64,000 nt of DNA. It comes from Microvirga sp. GTDB taxonomy: Bacteria > Pseudomonadota > Alphaproteobacteria > Rhizobiales > Beijerinckiaceae. The position numbers and the translations under genes were made by a program. Numbering within the stretch: the first letter of the stretch is position 1; every line of letters begins with the position of its first letter. Below are positions 30,176 to 39,500 of this stretch, one piece after another. The DNA is taken from positions 62,001 through 126,000 of the forward strand of contig NZ_JACXAB010000011.1 of assembly GCF_014699075.1 (NCBI RefSeq), written 5' to 3'. The notes beneath the pieces were generated by a model, which saw only the letters and a list, made by a program, of their open reading frames with translations, had not been told where the DNA came from and did not search any database.

Positions 30176-31687
30176 TCAGCGCAGGACGATGCGTCCCTCG
30201 ACCTTCGGCGCCACCTTGCCGGCTTTGGCTACGTAATCGATGACCTGGGTCGCCATCAGCTGGCTGGCCGAGACGTCGATGAGCGACTTGGCGCCGACGA
30301 ACGAGCGATAGCCGTCGCCGCCGCGGCCGACGAAGTCGTTGGTGGCGAGCTTGTAGGTTTTGGCCGGGTCGAGCGGCTGGCCGTTGATCTGGACCGACTT
30401 CACGCGGCTGCCGACCGGCTCCTTCAGATCCACCTCGGCCACGATGCCGGAGACCTGCGGGAAGCGGCCGCCGAGCTCGCGGACCTGGCTGACGCCGCTC
30501 TCGAGGGCATCCTTGATCTGCGCGCCGGTAACCTCGAGCAGCACGGTGGTGTTGCCGAAGGGCATTTCCGACAGGATGTCGCGACGGGTCAGCTTCTGGC
30601 CGGCCTGGTACTGCTTGTCCGCCCGGATGCCGCCGCCGTTGGTGAGAGCCACATCGGCCCCGACGGCAGCCTTGAGGGCATCGGTGATCAGGTTGCCCAT
30701 GGCGGCCTCGCCTCCGCGCACCGTCGCGCGGCGGCTGTCGAGGGCCGTCTCCGTCACGCCGATCTCGACATCCAGCTCCTTGGAGAGCTTGTCTTCGTAG
30801 CCCTTCACCACGGCCTCAATGTCGGCGTCAGGCTTTACGTTGACCGTATCGACGATGCGGAAGTTCGGCGACCAGGTCACGGTGGTTTTGCCGTCCTTCG
30901 TGGCCTTGGTCACGGAGAGTTCGACAATGCTGACGAAGTTGGCCTGGGACTCGGATTCCGCCAGGACGACCTTGCCGTCGTAGAAGGCGAGCAGGTGTTC
31001 GTCGTGACCGCCGATAACCACGTCCACCCCGGCCGACCGTGCAATGATCATGTCCACGGCCAGCGGTGTGTGGGCAATGGCAACCACGATGTCGGCACCC
31101 TTCTCGCGCAGTTCCTTGGCCTTCGCGCGGGCGGTATCGACGGTGGGGGAGAACTTGATCGTGCCGGGGCTCGACTCGATCGGCGTTGTCTCGGTGGTGA
31201 GGCCGAAGAAGCCGATCTTCACGCCCTGAACCTCGACCATCTTGTCGGCCTTGGTGTTGGCCGGCAGGCCGTTGCCGTCCACGATGTTGGTGGCGAGCAC
31301 GTCGAACTTGGCCTCGGCCATGCGGGCGCGGAAGGCCGCGTCGCCGAGATCGAACTCATGGTTGCCCGGCGCCATGGCGTCGACGCCCATCCGGTTCAGG
31401 ATGTCGATGATATGGGCACCCTTGTCGAAGCCCGAGAGGAGCGAGGGCGAGATCGTGTCGCCTGCATGGATGAAGAAGGCATTGCCCTTCGCCTTCTCCT
31501 CCTTGACGACCGTGGCCAAGCGGGCAAAGCCGCCGCGGCCCTTCTCGGCGCTCATCCGATCGATGTCGTTGGTATGGACGAAGCGGATCGTCACGGCCTC
31601 CTGCGCCAGGGCCGTGCCCGACAGCAGCAGGGATAGTCCAAGAAAGCCGGCGCGCAGGGCGGCGGAAGGGCGGCTCTGAAGCATCAT
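30176..31687 (-). CDS. Periplasmic 5'-nucleotidase (UshA family)
   Basis: The 503-residue protein has a signal peptide (about residues 1-28, ending GTALAQ), a calcineurin-like metallophosphatase domain and a C-terminal 5'-nucleotidase domain. Metal ligands are in VHTNDIDRM (an early aspartate and histidine), HAGDTIS, PGNHEFD and AHTPLAVD with GGHDEHLL. The substrate-binding part has NGGGIRADK and the NDFVGRGGDGY loop. It should hydrolyse nucleotides outside the cytoplasm to scavenge nucleoside and phosphate. I chose the ATG at 31687 because AGGAC sits six bases upstream. It is divergent from ung. Confidence 0.92.
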   Translation of the reverse strand: MMLQSRPSAALRAGFLGLSLLLSGTALAQEAVTIRFVHTNDIDRMSAEKGRGGFARLATVVKEEKAKGNAFFIHAGDTISPSLLSGFDKGAHIIDILNRMGVDAMAPGNHEFDLGDAAFRARMAEAKFDVLATNIVDGNGLPANTKADKMVEVQGVKIGFFGLTTETTPIESSPGTIKFSPTVDTARAKAKELREKGADIVVAIAHTPLAVDMIIARSAGVDVVIGGHDEHLLAFYDGKVVLAESESQANFVSIVELSVTKATKDGKTTVTWSPNFRIVDTVNVKPDADIEAVVKGYEDKLSKELDVEIGVTETALDSRRATVRGGEAAMGNLITDALKAAVGADVALTNGGGIRADKQYQAGQKLTRRDILSEMPFGNTTVLLEVTGAQIKDALESGVSQVRELGGRFPQVSGIVAEVDLKEPVGSRVKSVQINGQPLDPAKTYKLATNDFVGRGGDGYRSFVGAKSLIDVSASQLMATQVIDYVAKAGKVAPKVEGRIVLR

Positions 31688-31877
31688 GCAAAGTCCTCGT
31701 AGCAGGTGGGATCCACGATGGGAGGCGTGGAGCCTAGACCGGGAACGTGTCACAGAAGTAACATCCTGTCGATGCTCCTACGGAAGTCATTCCTGACGGC
31801 TTTTTGACCGATCCCGCCACATCCTTTAGCCGGCATAGGGTCGGCGCCTCGACTTCAAAGAAAGGCATGAACGCTCC

Positions 31878-32585
31878 ATGACCGGCCCCATCAGCCAAGC
31901 TCTTTCCGAGTTCCGCGCCAAACTCCAAACCGATGGGTGGCTCAGCCTGCCCTTCTTCCAGGATGGGAGCGCCGAGGTGGTTGCGGCCAAGGTCGATGCG
32001 GTGATTGCTTCGGGCGGCGAGGTGCTGCCCCCCCCGGAGGCCGTGTTCACCAGCATCAGCCTCACGCCCCTGGAGAAGGTCAAGGTGGTTGTCCTCGGTC
32101 AGGACCCCTACCCCACGCCGGGCGATTCCCATGGGCTCGCCTTCTCCTATCGCGGATCGCGGCGGCTGCCCGCTTCCTTAAGGACGATCCTGCGCGAGAT
32201 GGCGGAGGATCTGGACGTGCCGATGCCCACATCGGGCGACCTCTCGAAATGGGCCAAGCAGGGCTTGCTGCTCATCAACACGGCGCTGACGGTGGAGGCT
32301 GGCAAATCGGGAGCCCACATGAAGTTCGGCTGGTCGGCCCTGGTCGATCAGGCCATCACGGCCATCTCGCAGCAGCAGCCCGCCGTCGTGTTCCTGCTCT
32401 GGGGCGGCCCAGCCCGCAAGCGCGCGGCGCTCGTGGACCGGGCGAAGCATCTCGTGATCGAAGCCGGACATCCCTCTCCGCTCAATCGCCTCAACGACTT
32501 CCGCGGCACGAAGCCCTTCAGTCGCGCCAATGCCTGGCTGGCGGAGAAGGGCCTCGAGCCGATCGATTGGCGGCTGGATGCGTGA
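31878..32585 (+). CDS. ung: Uracil-DNA glycosylase, family 1
   Basis: The 235-residue repair enzyme removes uracil from DNA. The water-activating motif is GQDPYPTPGDSHGLAFS with Asp76, and the minor-groove loop is GHPSPLN with His198. The usual GQDPYH is GQDPYP here. LLLINTALTVEAGKSGAH matches family 1 Ung, and length is normal. It is divergent from the nucleotidase gene and about 100 bases upstream of the aminotransferase. Confidence 0.92.
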   Translation: MTGPISQALSEFRAKLQTDGWLSLPFFQDGSAEVVAAKVDAVIASGGEVLPPPEAVFTSISLTPLEKVKVVVLGQDPYPTPGDSHGLAFSYRGSRRLPASLRTILREMAEDLDVPMPTSGDLSKWAKQGLLLINTALTVEAGKSGAHMKFGWSALVDQAITAISQQQPAVVFLLWGGPARKRAALVDRAKHLVIEAGHPSPLNRLNDFRGTKPFSRANAWLAEKGLEPIDWRLDA

Positions 32586-32687
32586 GAAGCCACGAAGCAC
32601 CTTGCCGAGTGCCCCTCACAGGGGCTAGGTCTCGCGGCACCGACGATGCGTCGCAGGCAGGCTGCCGCGACAGGCTTGGAGATCAGC

Positions 32688-33893
32688 ATGACGGAATCCC
32701 TGTTCGGCCGGGTGGAAGCCTTCGCGGGCGACCCGATCCTGTCTCTCAATGACAGCTTCAAGACCGATCCACGCCCTGAGAAGGTGAACCTCAGCATCGG
32801 CGTCTACACCGACGAGCAGGGGCGCCTCCCGGTGCTGGGTTCCGTGCGGGCTGCCCATGAGCGCAACGGCTTCGCGGAGCGTCCCTATCTGCCGATGGAA
32901 GGCCATGCCGCTTACCGCGAGGGCGTGCAGACGCTCATCTTCGGCGACAAGCATCCCGCGCTTGCCGGCAAGCGCATCGCGACCATCCAGACCCTCGGCG
33001 GCACGGGAGCCGTGGGCATCGCGGCCGACTTTCTCGCCAAGCACTGCCCCGGCCGCACCGTTTTCGTCAGCGACCCGACCTGGGACAACCATCACGGCCT
33101 GTTCCAGCGGGCCGGCTTCAAGACGGCAACCTACCCGTATTGGAACCGCACCAGCCGCTCAGTCGATTTCGACGACATGGTGCAAGCCCTTGAGGCCGCA
33201 CAGGCCGGCTCCATCGTGGTGATCCAGCCCGTCTGCCACAACCCGACCGGCGTCGACCTCGACGAGCGCCAGCAGGCGGCCGTCACGGACGTGCTGGTCG
33301 CCAAGGGTCACATCGTGGTGTTCGACATGGCCTATCAGGGCTTCGGCACCGGCCTCGACGAGGATGCCGCGTTCGTGCGCCGCTATGCGGAGCGCGCCAG
33401 CTGCCTCGTGGCCAATTCCTTCTCGAAGAATTTTTCGCTCTATGGCGAGCGTTGCGGGGGCCTCAGCGTCGTGTGTCGCGACAGCGACGAGGCCGAGCGC
33501 GTGTTGGGGCAGCTCAAGCTCGCGGTGCGCCGCAGCTATTCGAGCCCGCCGATGACCGCGGGCCTGCTTGTCGCCACGGTGCTCGGCAATGACGACCTGC
33601 GCGCGCAATGGACCCGCGACGTCGAGACCATGCGCACCCGCATGGATTCCATGCGCAAGCGCCTCGCCGACGAGATCCGCTCCCTGTCGAACGAGGTGGA
33701 CGTGGGCTTCCTCACGAACCAGCGCGGGATGTTCAGCTACACGGGGTTGAACGAGCAGCAGGTCACGACCCTGCGCGAGCGGGATGGAGTTTACCTCGTG
33801 GGCTCGGGCCGCATGTGCGTGGCGGGTCTCAACGAGGCGAACGTACAGACAGTCGCAAAGAGCTTCGTCGAGGTGAGTCAGGGACGAGGCTGA
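32688..33893 (+). CDS. Aromatic/aspartate-type amino acid aminotransferase
   Basis: The 401-residue PLP enzyme is a class I aminotransferase of the TyrB/AspC type. It has VNLSIGVYTDEQGRLPVL near residue 33, the PVCHNPTGVDLD motif, the PLP-phosphate region and Schiff-base Lys247 in NSFSKNFSLYGERCG, and the C-terminal SGRMCVAGLN with the substrate-binding Arg. It exchanges amino groups between aromatic amino acids or aspartate and 2-oxo acids. I chose the ATG at 32688 with GGAG nearby. The adjacent fused indolepyruvate oxidoreductase uses products of such a transaminase, which hints at aromatic amino acid catabolism (inference). Confidence 0.9.
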   Translation: MTESLFGRVEAFAGDPILSLNDSFKTDPRPEKVNLSIGVYTDEQGRLPVLGSVRAAHERNGFAERPYLPMEGHAAYREGVQTLIFGDKHPALAGKRIATIQTLGGTGAVGIAADFLAKHCPGRTVFVSDPTWDNHHGLFQRAGFKTATYPYWNRTSRSVDFDDMVQALEAAQAGSIVVIQPVCHNPTGVDLDERQQAAVTDVLVAKGHIVVFDMAYQGFGTGLDEDAAFVRRYAERASCLVANSFSKNFSLYGERCGGLSVVCRDSDEAERVLGQLKLAVRRSYSSPPMTAGLLVATVLGNDDLRAQWTRDVETMRTRMDSMRKRLADEIRSLSNEVDVGFLTNQRGMFSYTGLNEQQVTTLRERDGVYLVGSGRMCVAGLNEANVQTVAKSFVEVSQGRG

Positions 33894-33910
33894 ACAACCC
33901 CACCAACCGC

Positions 33911-34133
33911 GTCATCCCGGACGAAGCGTAGCGCAGATCCGGGATCGCAGGACGAGTGTGGCTCCCTTCACCTCTCCCGGTGGGAGAGGTCGCGCCTTCA
34001 GGCGCGGGTGAGGGGTTACGCCGTTTCCGGATGAACCTGTAACCCCTCACCCCACCCCTCTCCCTCAGGGAGAGGGAGGCACGCGCCATATTCTGAGGAC
34101 GATCCCGGATCGGCTGACGCCGTCCGGGATGAC
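33911..34133. repeat. Composite palindromic intergenic repeat
   Basis: The outer arms GTCATCCCGGACG and CGTCCGGGATGAC enclose an inner element with CCTCTCCC/GGGAGAGG and CCCTCACC/GGTGAGGGG arms. It lies between convergent genes and can form a large nested hairpin. The outer arms resemble those at 60885-60980 and the inner arms resemble the repeat at 3702-3809. Confidence 0.85.
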
Positions 34134-34141
34134 GTTTCAGG

Positions 34142-37100
34142 TTACTCCGCTGCAACAGCCATCGGCTGCGGGTCGGCGCGGAACTTGGCCAGCAGATCGG
34201 CCTCTTCCGCCTTCGCGGCTTTCAAGTTCCGTTCCTTGATGTGACCGAAACCGCGGATCTTCTGCGGGATGCCGGCGAGCCCGATGGCCGTGGCGTGGTT
34301 GCCCGCATTGAGCTTCGCCACGATCTCCTCGATCCGTCCCTCGAACTCGCGGATGAGCCCGCGCTCGGTGCGGCGCTCGTGGGTGTAGCCGAACACGTCG
34401 AGCGGCGTGCCGCGCAGCGGCTTGAACTTCGCCAGAACCCCCATGGCCTTGAGCATCCACGGCCCGAAGCTCATCTTGCGCGGCAGGCCGGTGACCGGAT
34501 CCTTCTTGGCGAGAACGGGCGGCGCCATGTGGAACTCGTAGCGCAGGTTCTCACCCTCGAAGGCAGAGGCGACCTGCTTCTCGAAGTGACCGTTCGTGTA
34601 GAGACGCGCCACCTCGTACTCATCCTTGTACGCCATGAGCTTGAACAGCGAGCGCGCCACCGCATCGGTGAGCGCCGTCGAGCCAGGCACAGCTTTGTCC
34701 TCTGCCGCGCGCACGCGCTCGACGAGATTGCTGTAGCGCCGGGCATAGCGCCTGCTTTGATACCCGGACAGGAAGGTCACACGACGCTCGATCACCTCAT
34801 CCAGGGTCTCGGACAGCTTGCGCGATTCCGTCGGCGCCTTCAGCTCGCCGATCATGGCGGCGATCACCTCCGGCTCGGCGGCCGCGCGGCGGCCCCAGGT
34901 GAAGGCAGCGAGATTCATCTTCACCGCTTCGCCGTTGAGCTCAATGGCCTTTTCGATGGCAGCGCCCGAGAGCGGAACGCGGCCGGTCTGGTAGGCATAG
35001 CCCAGCATGAACATGTTGGCCGCGATCGCATTGCCGAGAAGCGCGGTGGCAATGGCCGTTGCATCCACGAAGGACACGCCCTCCTGGCCTGCCGCCGACC
35101 TGATGGCGCGCTTGAGGCGCTCCGTCGGCAGGGAGAAGTCGGCGTTGCGGGTGAAGTCGCCCGGCATTACCTCCGCGGTGTTCACCACGAGCGCGGTCTG
35201 ACCCTCCTTCACGGCGGCCAGCACCTTCTTGGTGCCGGTCACCACGAGATCGCAGCCGAGGACGAGATGGGCTGACTCCGCGCTCACGCGGATGGCGTGG
35301 ATGTCGTCCTGATTGTTGGCAAGGCGCACGTGGCTGTAGACCGCTCCGCCCTTCTGGGCGAGGCCGGCCATGTCGATCATGCCCAGACCCTTGCCCTCGA
35401 GATGCGCCGCCATGCCGAGGATCGCCCCGATGGTCACGACACCCGTACCGCCAACACCGGTCACGATGACGTTGAAGGTGCGGTCGATGGCGGGGATCAC
35501 CGGATCGGGCAGCGGCTTGAACGTCATGCCCTCCGTCGAGACGGTCTCCGGCACGGCTTTCTTCACCTTGGCGCCGTGCACCGTCACGAAGGACGGGCAG
35601 AAGCCGTTCACGCAGGAGAAGTCCTTGTTGCAGTTCGACTGGTCGATCTGGCGCTTGCGGCCGAACTCCGTCTCCACCGGCTGCACGGCCACGCAGTTAG
35701 ACTGCACCGAGCAATCGCCGCAGGCTTCGCACACGAGATCGTTGATGATGACGCGCTTGTCAGGGTCCGGGAACTCGCCGCGCTTGCGGCGTCGGCGCTT
35801 CTCCGAGGCGCAGGTCTGGTCGTAGACCATCACCGACACGCCGGGCACTTCGGCGAGCTGGCGCTGCACGGCCTCCAGCTCACTGCGGTGATGAATCGTC
35901 ATGCCAGCCGGCCAGCGGATCTCCGTCGGGTATTTGTGCGGTTCGTCGGTCACGAGGGCGATGCGCTCGACGCCCTCTTCTCGCACCTGGCGGGCGATCA
36001 TGTCGACGGTAAGCCCGCCCTCATGCTTCTGCCCGCCGGTCATGGCAACCGCGTCGTTGAAGAGGATCTTGTAGGTGACGTTGGTCTTGGTGTGGATCGA
36101 CCAGCGCAGGGCCAGAACGCCGGAATGGTTGTAGGTGCCGTCACCGAGATTCTGGAACACGTGTCCGCGCTTGGAGAACGGCGACTCGCCGATCCAGTTC
36201 GCGCCCTCGCCGCCCATCTGGGTGAAGCCCTCCGTCGAGCGGTCCATCCACTGCACCATGTAGTGGCAGCCGATGCCCGCATAGGCGCGCATGCCCTCGG
36301 GCACCTTCGTGGAGGAGTTATGCGGACAGCCGGCGCAGAAATGCGGCGTGCGGGTTGCGACGTCGCTGGTGGCGATGAGCACCTCCTGCGCATGGCGAAG
36401 CCGCGCTACGCGGCCGCGCAGGTCGTCGTTGTTGTGGTAGGCGAGCAGGCGCTCGCCGATGGCAATGGCGATGTCGTTGGGATCGAGCGCGCCTTTCACG
36501 GGGAAGAGCCAGCGGCCCTCCTCGTCCTTCTTGCCGATGCAGACCGGCTGATTGGCGGTGCCGTAAAGTTCTTCGCGCAGCTGGACCTCGATGAGGGAGC
36601 GCTTCTCTTCGACCACAATCACCTTGTCGAGGCCGCGGGCGAAATCCACCAGCTCGGCTTGAGACAGCGGCCAAGGGCAGGCGACCTTGTAGAGGCGCAG
36701 GCCCATGTCGTTGGCCCTCACCTCGTCGAGGCCGAGCTCGTCGAGAGCCTGGCGCACGTCGAGATAGGACTTGCCCACCGTGATGATGCCGATCTTCGGA
36801 TTGCGGCCGCCGGAGAGCACGATGCGGTTGAGGTTGTTGGCCCGCACGAAGGCCAGCATGGCGTCGCGCTTGAAGTCCTGAAGCCGCGCCTCCTGGTCGA
36901 GCACGCCGTCGCGGTTGCGGATATTGAGGCCGCCCGGCGGCATCGTGAAATCGTCAGGGATGATGATCTTCACGCGGTCGAGCGATGCATCGACGGAGGA
37001 AGTCGATTCGATGTTGTCCTTCACGCATTTGAAGGCAACCCATGTTCCGGAAAAGCGGCTCATGGCGTATCCGTAGAGGCCGTAATCGAGGATCTCCTGA

Positions 37101-37642
37101 ACGCCTGCCGGGTTCAGGATCGGCATCATCACGTCGACGAAGTGGAACTCGGACTGGTGCGCGACAGTGGAGGATTCGGCCGTGTGATCATCGCCCATGA
37201 GCGCCAGCACGCCGCCATGTTGCGAGGAGCCGGCCATGTTGGCATGCCGGAACACGTCGCCGGAGCGGTCGACGCCCGGGCCTTTGCCGTACCAGAGGCC
37301 GAAGACGCCGTCATACTTGCCTTCGCCACGAACCTCCGCCTGCTGCGCCCCCCAGATGGCCGTGGCGGCAAGTTCCTCGTTGAGGCCGGGCTGGAACACG
37401 ATATTGGACTGATCCAGCCACTTGCGGGCGCGCCACAGGTTCTGGTCGAGACCGCCGATGGGCGAGCCGCGATAGCCGGACACGAGGCCAGCAGTGTTGA
37501 GGCCGGCCAGCCGGTCGCGCTCGCGCTGCATCAGCAGCATGCGGATGACGGCCTGCGTTCCGGTAATAAAGACGTGATCCTTGGAAAGATCGTACTTGTC
37601 GTCGAGCGTCACGTGACGAAGCGCGCCAGAACCTTCGGCCAT
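34142..37642 (-). CDS. Fused indolepyruvate ferredoxin oxidoreductase (IorAB-type)
   Basis: The 1166-residue protein oxidatively decarboxylates aryl-pyruvates (from transaminated aromatic amino acids) to acyl-CoA, with ferredoxin or another carrier as acceptor. It has an N-terminal pyrimidine-binding region and a thiamine-diphosphate domain around HFCAGCPHNSSTKVPEG and GGEGANWIGESPFSKRGHVF. Fe-S cysteines are in CEACGDCSVQSNC and CNKDFSCVNGFC. A gamma-type domain has GVGGTGVVTIGAILG and DMAGLAQKGGAVYSH, followed by a C-terminal DUF6537-like region. I chose the ATG at 37642 because AGGAGG precedes it. A perfect dyad lies 62 bases upstream. Confidence 0.93.
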   Translation of the reverse strand: MAEGSGALRHVTLDDKYDLSKDHVFITGTQAVIRMLLMQRERDRLAGLNTAGLVSGYRGSPIGGLDQNLWRARKWLDQSNIVFQPGLNEELAATAIWGAQQAEVRGEGKYDGVFGLWYGKGPGVDRSGDVFRHANMAGSSQHGGVLALMGDDHTAESSTVAHQSEFHFVDVMMPILNPAGVQEILDYGLYGYAMSRFSGTWVAFKCVKDNIESTSSVDASLDRVKIIIPDDFTMPPGGLNIRNRDGVLDQEARLQDFKRDAMLAFVRANNLNRIVLSGGRNPKIGIITVGKSYLDVRQALDELGLDEVRANDMGLRLYKVACPWPLSQAELVDFARGLDKVIVVEEKRSLIEVQLREELYGTANQPVCIGKKDEEGRWLFPVKGALDPNDIAIAIGERLLAYHNNDDLRGRVARLRHAQEVLIATSDVATRTPHFCAGCPHNSSTKVPEGMRAYAGIGCHYMVQWMDRSTEGFTQMGGEGANWIGESPFSKRGHVFQNLGDGTYNHSGVLALRWSIHTKTNVTYKILFNDAVAMTGGQKHEGGLTVDMIARQVREEGVERIALVTDEPHKYPTEIRWPAGMTIHHRSELEAVQRQLAEVPGVSVMVYDQTCASEKRRRRKRGEFPDPDKRVIINDLVCEACGDCSVQSNCVAVQPVETEFGRKRQIDQSNCNKDFSCVNGFCPSFVTVHGAKVKKAVPETVSTEGMTFKPLPDPVIPAIDRTFNVIVTGVGGTGVVTIGAILGMAAHLEGKGLGMIDMAGLAQKGGAVYSHVRLANNQDDIHAIRVSAESAHLVLGCDLVVTGTKKVLAAVKEGQTALVVNTAEVMPGDFTRNADFSLPTERLKRAIRSAAGQEGVSFVDATAIATALLGNAIAANMFMLGYAYQTGRVPLSGAAIEKAIELNGEAVKMNLAAFTWGRRAAAEPEVIAAMIGELKAPTESRKLSETLDEVIERRVTFLSGYQSRRYARRYSNLVERVRAAEDKAVPGSTALTDAVARSLFKLMAYKDEYEVARLYTNGHFEKQVASAFEGENLRYEFHMAPPVLAKKDPVTGLPRKMSFGPWMLKAMGVLAKFKPLRGTPLDVFGYTHERRTERGLIREFEGRIEEIVAKLNAGNHATAIGLAGIPQKIRGFGHIKERNLKAAKAEEADLLAKFRADPQPMAVAAE

Positions 37643-37703
37643 GATCCGTGTTCCTCCTGGGGCTTGGCCCCGCTGCCGGTAATCCGGTCTCGTTTTTATG
37701 GAA

Positions 37704-37724
37704 TATGTCAGTAATGCTGACATA
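37704..37724. promoter_or_regulatory. Palindromic operator before the indolepyruvate oxidoreductase
   Basis: TATGTCAG-TAATG-CTGACATA is a perfect eight-base dyad with a five-base spacer. It is 62 bases upstream of the oxidoreductase start and 128 bases upstream of the DUF1007 gene. This is a typical size and place for a TetR-, GntR- or MarR-type dimer site. No regulator gene is next to it. Confidence 0.55.
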
Positions 37725-37851
37725 AATGCCGAAGCCCGTCAATCGAGCTCCCTCGGTCACGCCTTTGTTTCGCCTCTGTTAACCATACAACGCTCATATC
37801 GCCTCTCATCACCGGCCTTCGCCGGGAGCGTCGCTGTTCCAGAGTCACCAC

Positions 37852-38493
37852 ATGACACGCCATCTCGGTCTGAAATCCGCCCTGACGGCCCTGTGTTTGG
37901 GCCTGTCCGCGCCGGCCCTCGCGCATCCGCATGTGTGGATCACCGCCAAGGCGGAGGTTGTCTTCGCCCCCGACGGACGGGTGACGGGCGTTCGCCACCA
38001 CTGGACCTTCGACGAGGCTTACACGGCTTATGTCACGCAAGGTTTGGACAAGAACAACGACGGGAAGCTGGCGCCGGAAGAGCTGCAGGAGCTCGCCGAC
38101 GAGAACGCCGCCTCCCTCAACGAATTCGACTATTTCACGGTGCTGAAGGCGCGCGGCAAGCCCCAGACCTTCGACGCGCCGCGGGAGGCCCGGATGAGCA
38201 TGGAGAAGACGCAAGTGTCCATGTCCTTCCTCCTGCCCCTCAAGGCGCCGGTGGCGCCCTCGGGCGCCGTGTCCATCGAGATCGAGGACCCGACCTTCTT
38301 CGTCTATTTCAGCCTGACGGAAGGCCAGGCGGCCATCTCGCTGGCCAATGCGCCCCAGGGCTGTGTAACCAGTATCGCCAAGGCCAAGCCGCTTGATTCC
38401 ACCATGCAGCAAATCCTGCAGGACGAGGGCGCCATCCAGCCGCAGGATATCGGCATCGAATATTCCAACAGGGCCATCATCGCATGTCCCTGA
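37852..38493 (+). CDS. Periplasmic DUF1007 protein with EF-hand-like loop
   Basis: The 213-residue protein has a signal peptide (about residues 1-23, ending PALA) and then a DUF1007 domain starting at HPHVWITAKAEVVF, a His-containing N-terminus. Residues about 64-75 read DKNNDGKLAPEE, a canonical EF-hand calcium loop that also occurs in family relatives. DUF1007 genes commonly pair with NicO-type transporters; here the next gene overlaps this one by ten bases. It may bind metal in the periplasm and hand it to the transporter (inference). Confidence 0.86.
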   Translation: MTRHLGLKSALTALCLGLSAPALAHPHVWITAKAEVVFAPDGRVTGVRHHWTFDEAYTAYVTQGLDKNNDGKLAPEELQELADENAASLNEFDYFTVLKARGKPQTFDAPREARMSMEKTQVSMSFLLPLKAPVAPSGAVSIEIEDPTFFVYFSLTEGQAAISLANAPQGCVTSIAKAKPLDSTMQQILQDEGAIQPQDIGIEYSNRAIIACP

Positions 38494-39500
38494 CCTCCGA
38501 CGCCCCTGCCCTTCCGAGCACTGGACGGGTGCTGCTGTGGCGGCGCCTCGGTATCATGCTGGCAGCCATCGCAATCGTGGCCGCCGTAATGGGGTTGATC
38601 GGCCTGTGGCTCGGTCCGGTGAGCAAACCGCCGCCGCGCAATCCGTTCGGCATGGGCCTGCGGGAAGCGACGCCCTCCGGCAGCATCGGTGCCTGGATCC
38701 TGTCGGTTCAATCCGACTTCTATGGGAGCCTGAGAGCCAGCGTGCGGGAGCTGAAGGAAAACGGCTCGGCCTTTCTCCCTCTTCTGCTCGTCGGCTTCGC
38801 CTATGGCATCTTCCACGCTGCCGGCCCCGGCCATGGCAAGGGCGTGATCTCGGCCTATCTGGTGGCCGACGAAAAGGCGCTGCGCAAAGGCTTCCTCCTG
38901 AGTCTGGCGGCTGCCCTGGTGCAGGCGCTGGTGGCCATCGGCATCGTGTCGCTCGTGAGCCTCGTTCTGCGCGCCACCGCCTCCACCATGAACAAACTTG
39001 CCCTGAACGTGGAGTTGGCGAGCTTCGTTGCGGTCGCCCTGCTCGGCGCCGTCATAACCTGGCGCAAGGCCGGTAAGGTTCTGGGCGTCCTGGCGCTTGC
39101 GCGCAATCCCTTCGCCCCGGTGCAGGAGAATTGCGATCACGCCCACCTGCCGCCTCCTGAAGAGCTCAGCCGTCTCACACGCTGGCGCGACATGGCGGGC
39201 GTGGCGATTGCCGCCGGCATCCGCCCCTGCGCAGGCGCCCTCATCGTCCTGGTCTTCGCCCTGTCCCAGGGCCTGTTCGCCGCCGGCATCGCGGCGACCT
39301 TCGCCATGGCGCTCGGCACGGCGCTGACCACCAGCGCCATCGCGGCGCTCGCGGTCTTCTTCAAGGCCATGGCCCTTAAGCTCGCGGGCGGCCGCGGAGC
39401 CGCAGGCGCCATCGCCATTGCGGGGTTGGAACTGCTCGCCGCCGCCTTCGTGCTGGTGCTGGGCCTCAGCCTTCTCTACGGCCTCTGGACGACCGGCTAG
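38484..39500 (+). CDS. NicO-family nickel/cobalt transporter
   Basis: The 338-residue membrane protein has about seven membrane segments and the NicO/RcnA signatures: FAYGIFHAAGPGHGKGVISAY (histidines in the first metal motif) and, later, GIRPCAGALIVLVFALSQGL. A small His-containing loop (NCDHAHLPPPEE) lies between them. RcnA-type relatives export nickel or cobalt; the direction here is not certain. It is coupled to the DUF1007 gene by a ten-base overlap. Confidence 0.88.
   Translation: MSLTSDAPALPSTGRVLLWRRLGIMLAAIAIVAAVMGLIGLWLGPVSKPPPRNPFGMGLREATPSGSIGAWILSVQSDFYGSLRASVRELKENGSAFLPLLLVGFAYGIFHAAGPGHGKGVISAYLVADEKALRKGFLLSLAAALVQALVAIGIVSLVSLVLRATASTMNKLALNVELASFVAVALLGAVITWRKAGKVLGVLALARNPFAPVQENCDHAHLPPPEELSRLTRWRDMAGVAIAAGIRPCAGALIVLVFALSQGLFAAGIAATFAMALGTALTTSAIAALAVFFKAMALKLAGGRGAAGAIAIAGLELLAAAFVLVLGLSLLYGLWTTG

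Noticed and set aside
31740..31775. A Pho-box-like sequence between the nucleotidase and ung
   Set aside because: Only a few bases match each half-site and the spacing is irregular, so it does not meet a reasonable threshold.
33911..34133. CRISPR or insertion-sequence remains in the repeat-rich gaps
   Set aside because: Arms are inverted and not direct repeats, there are no regular spacers, no cas genes and no transposase frames.
35297..37714. A very long open frame (805 codons) antisense to the indolepyruvate oxidoreductase
   Set aside because: It mirrors the codon structure of the real gene on the other strand, has no recognisable domain and is a GC-rich shadow.
37643..37851. A cobalamin or nickel riboswitch before the DUF1007-NicO genes
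   Set aside because: The 200-base region is too short and lacks conserved boxes; only the palindrome is notable.
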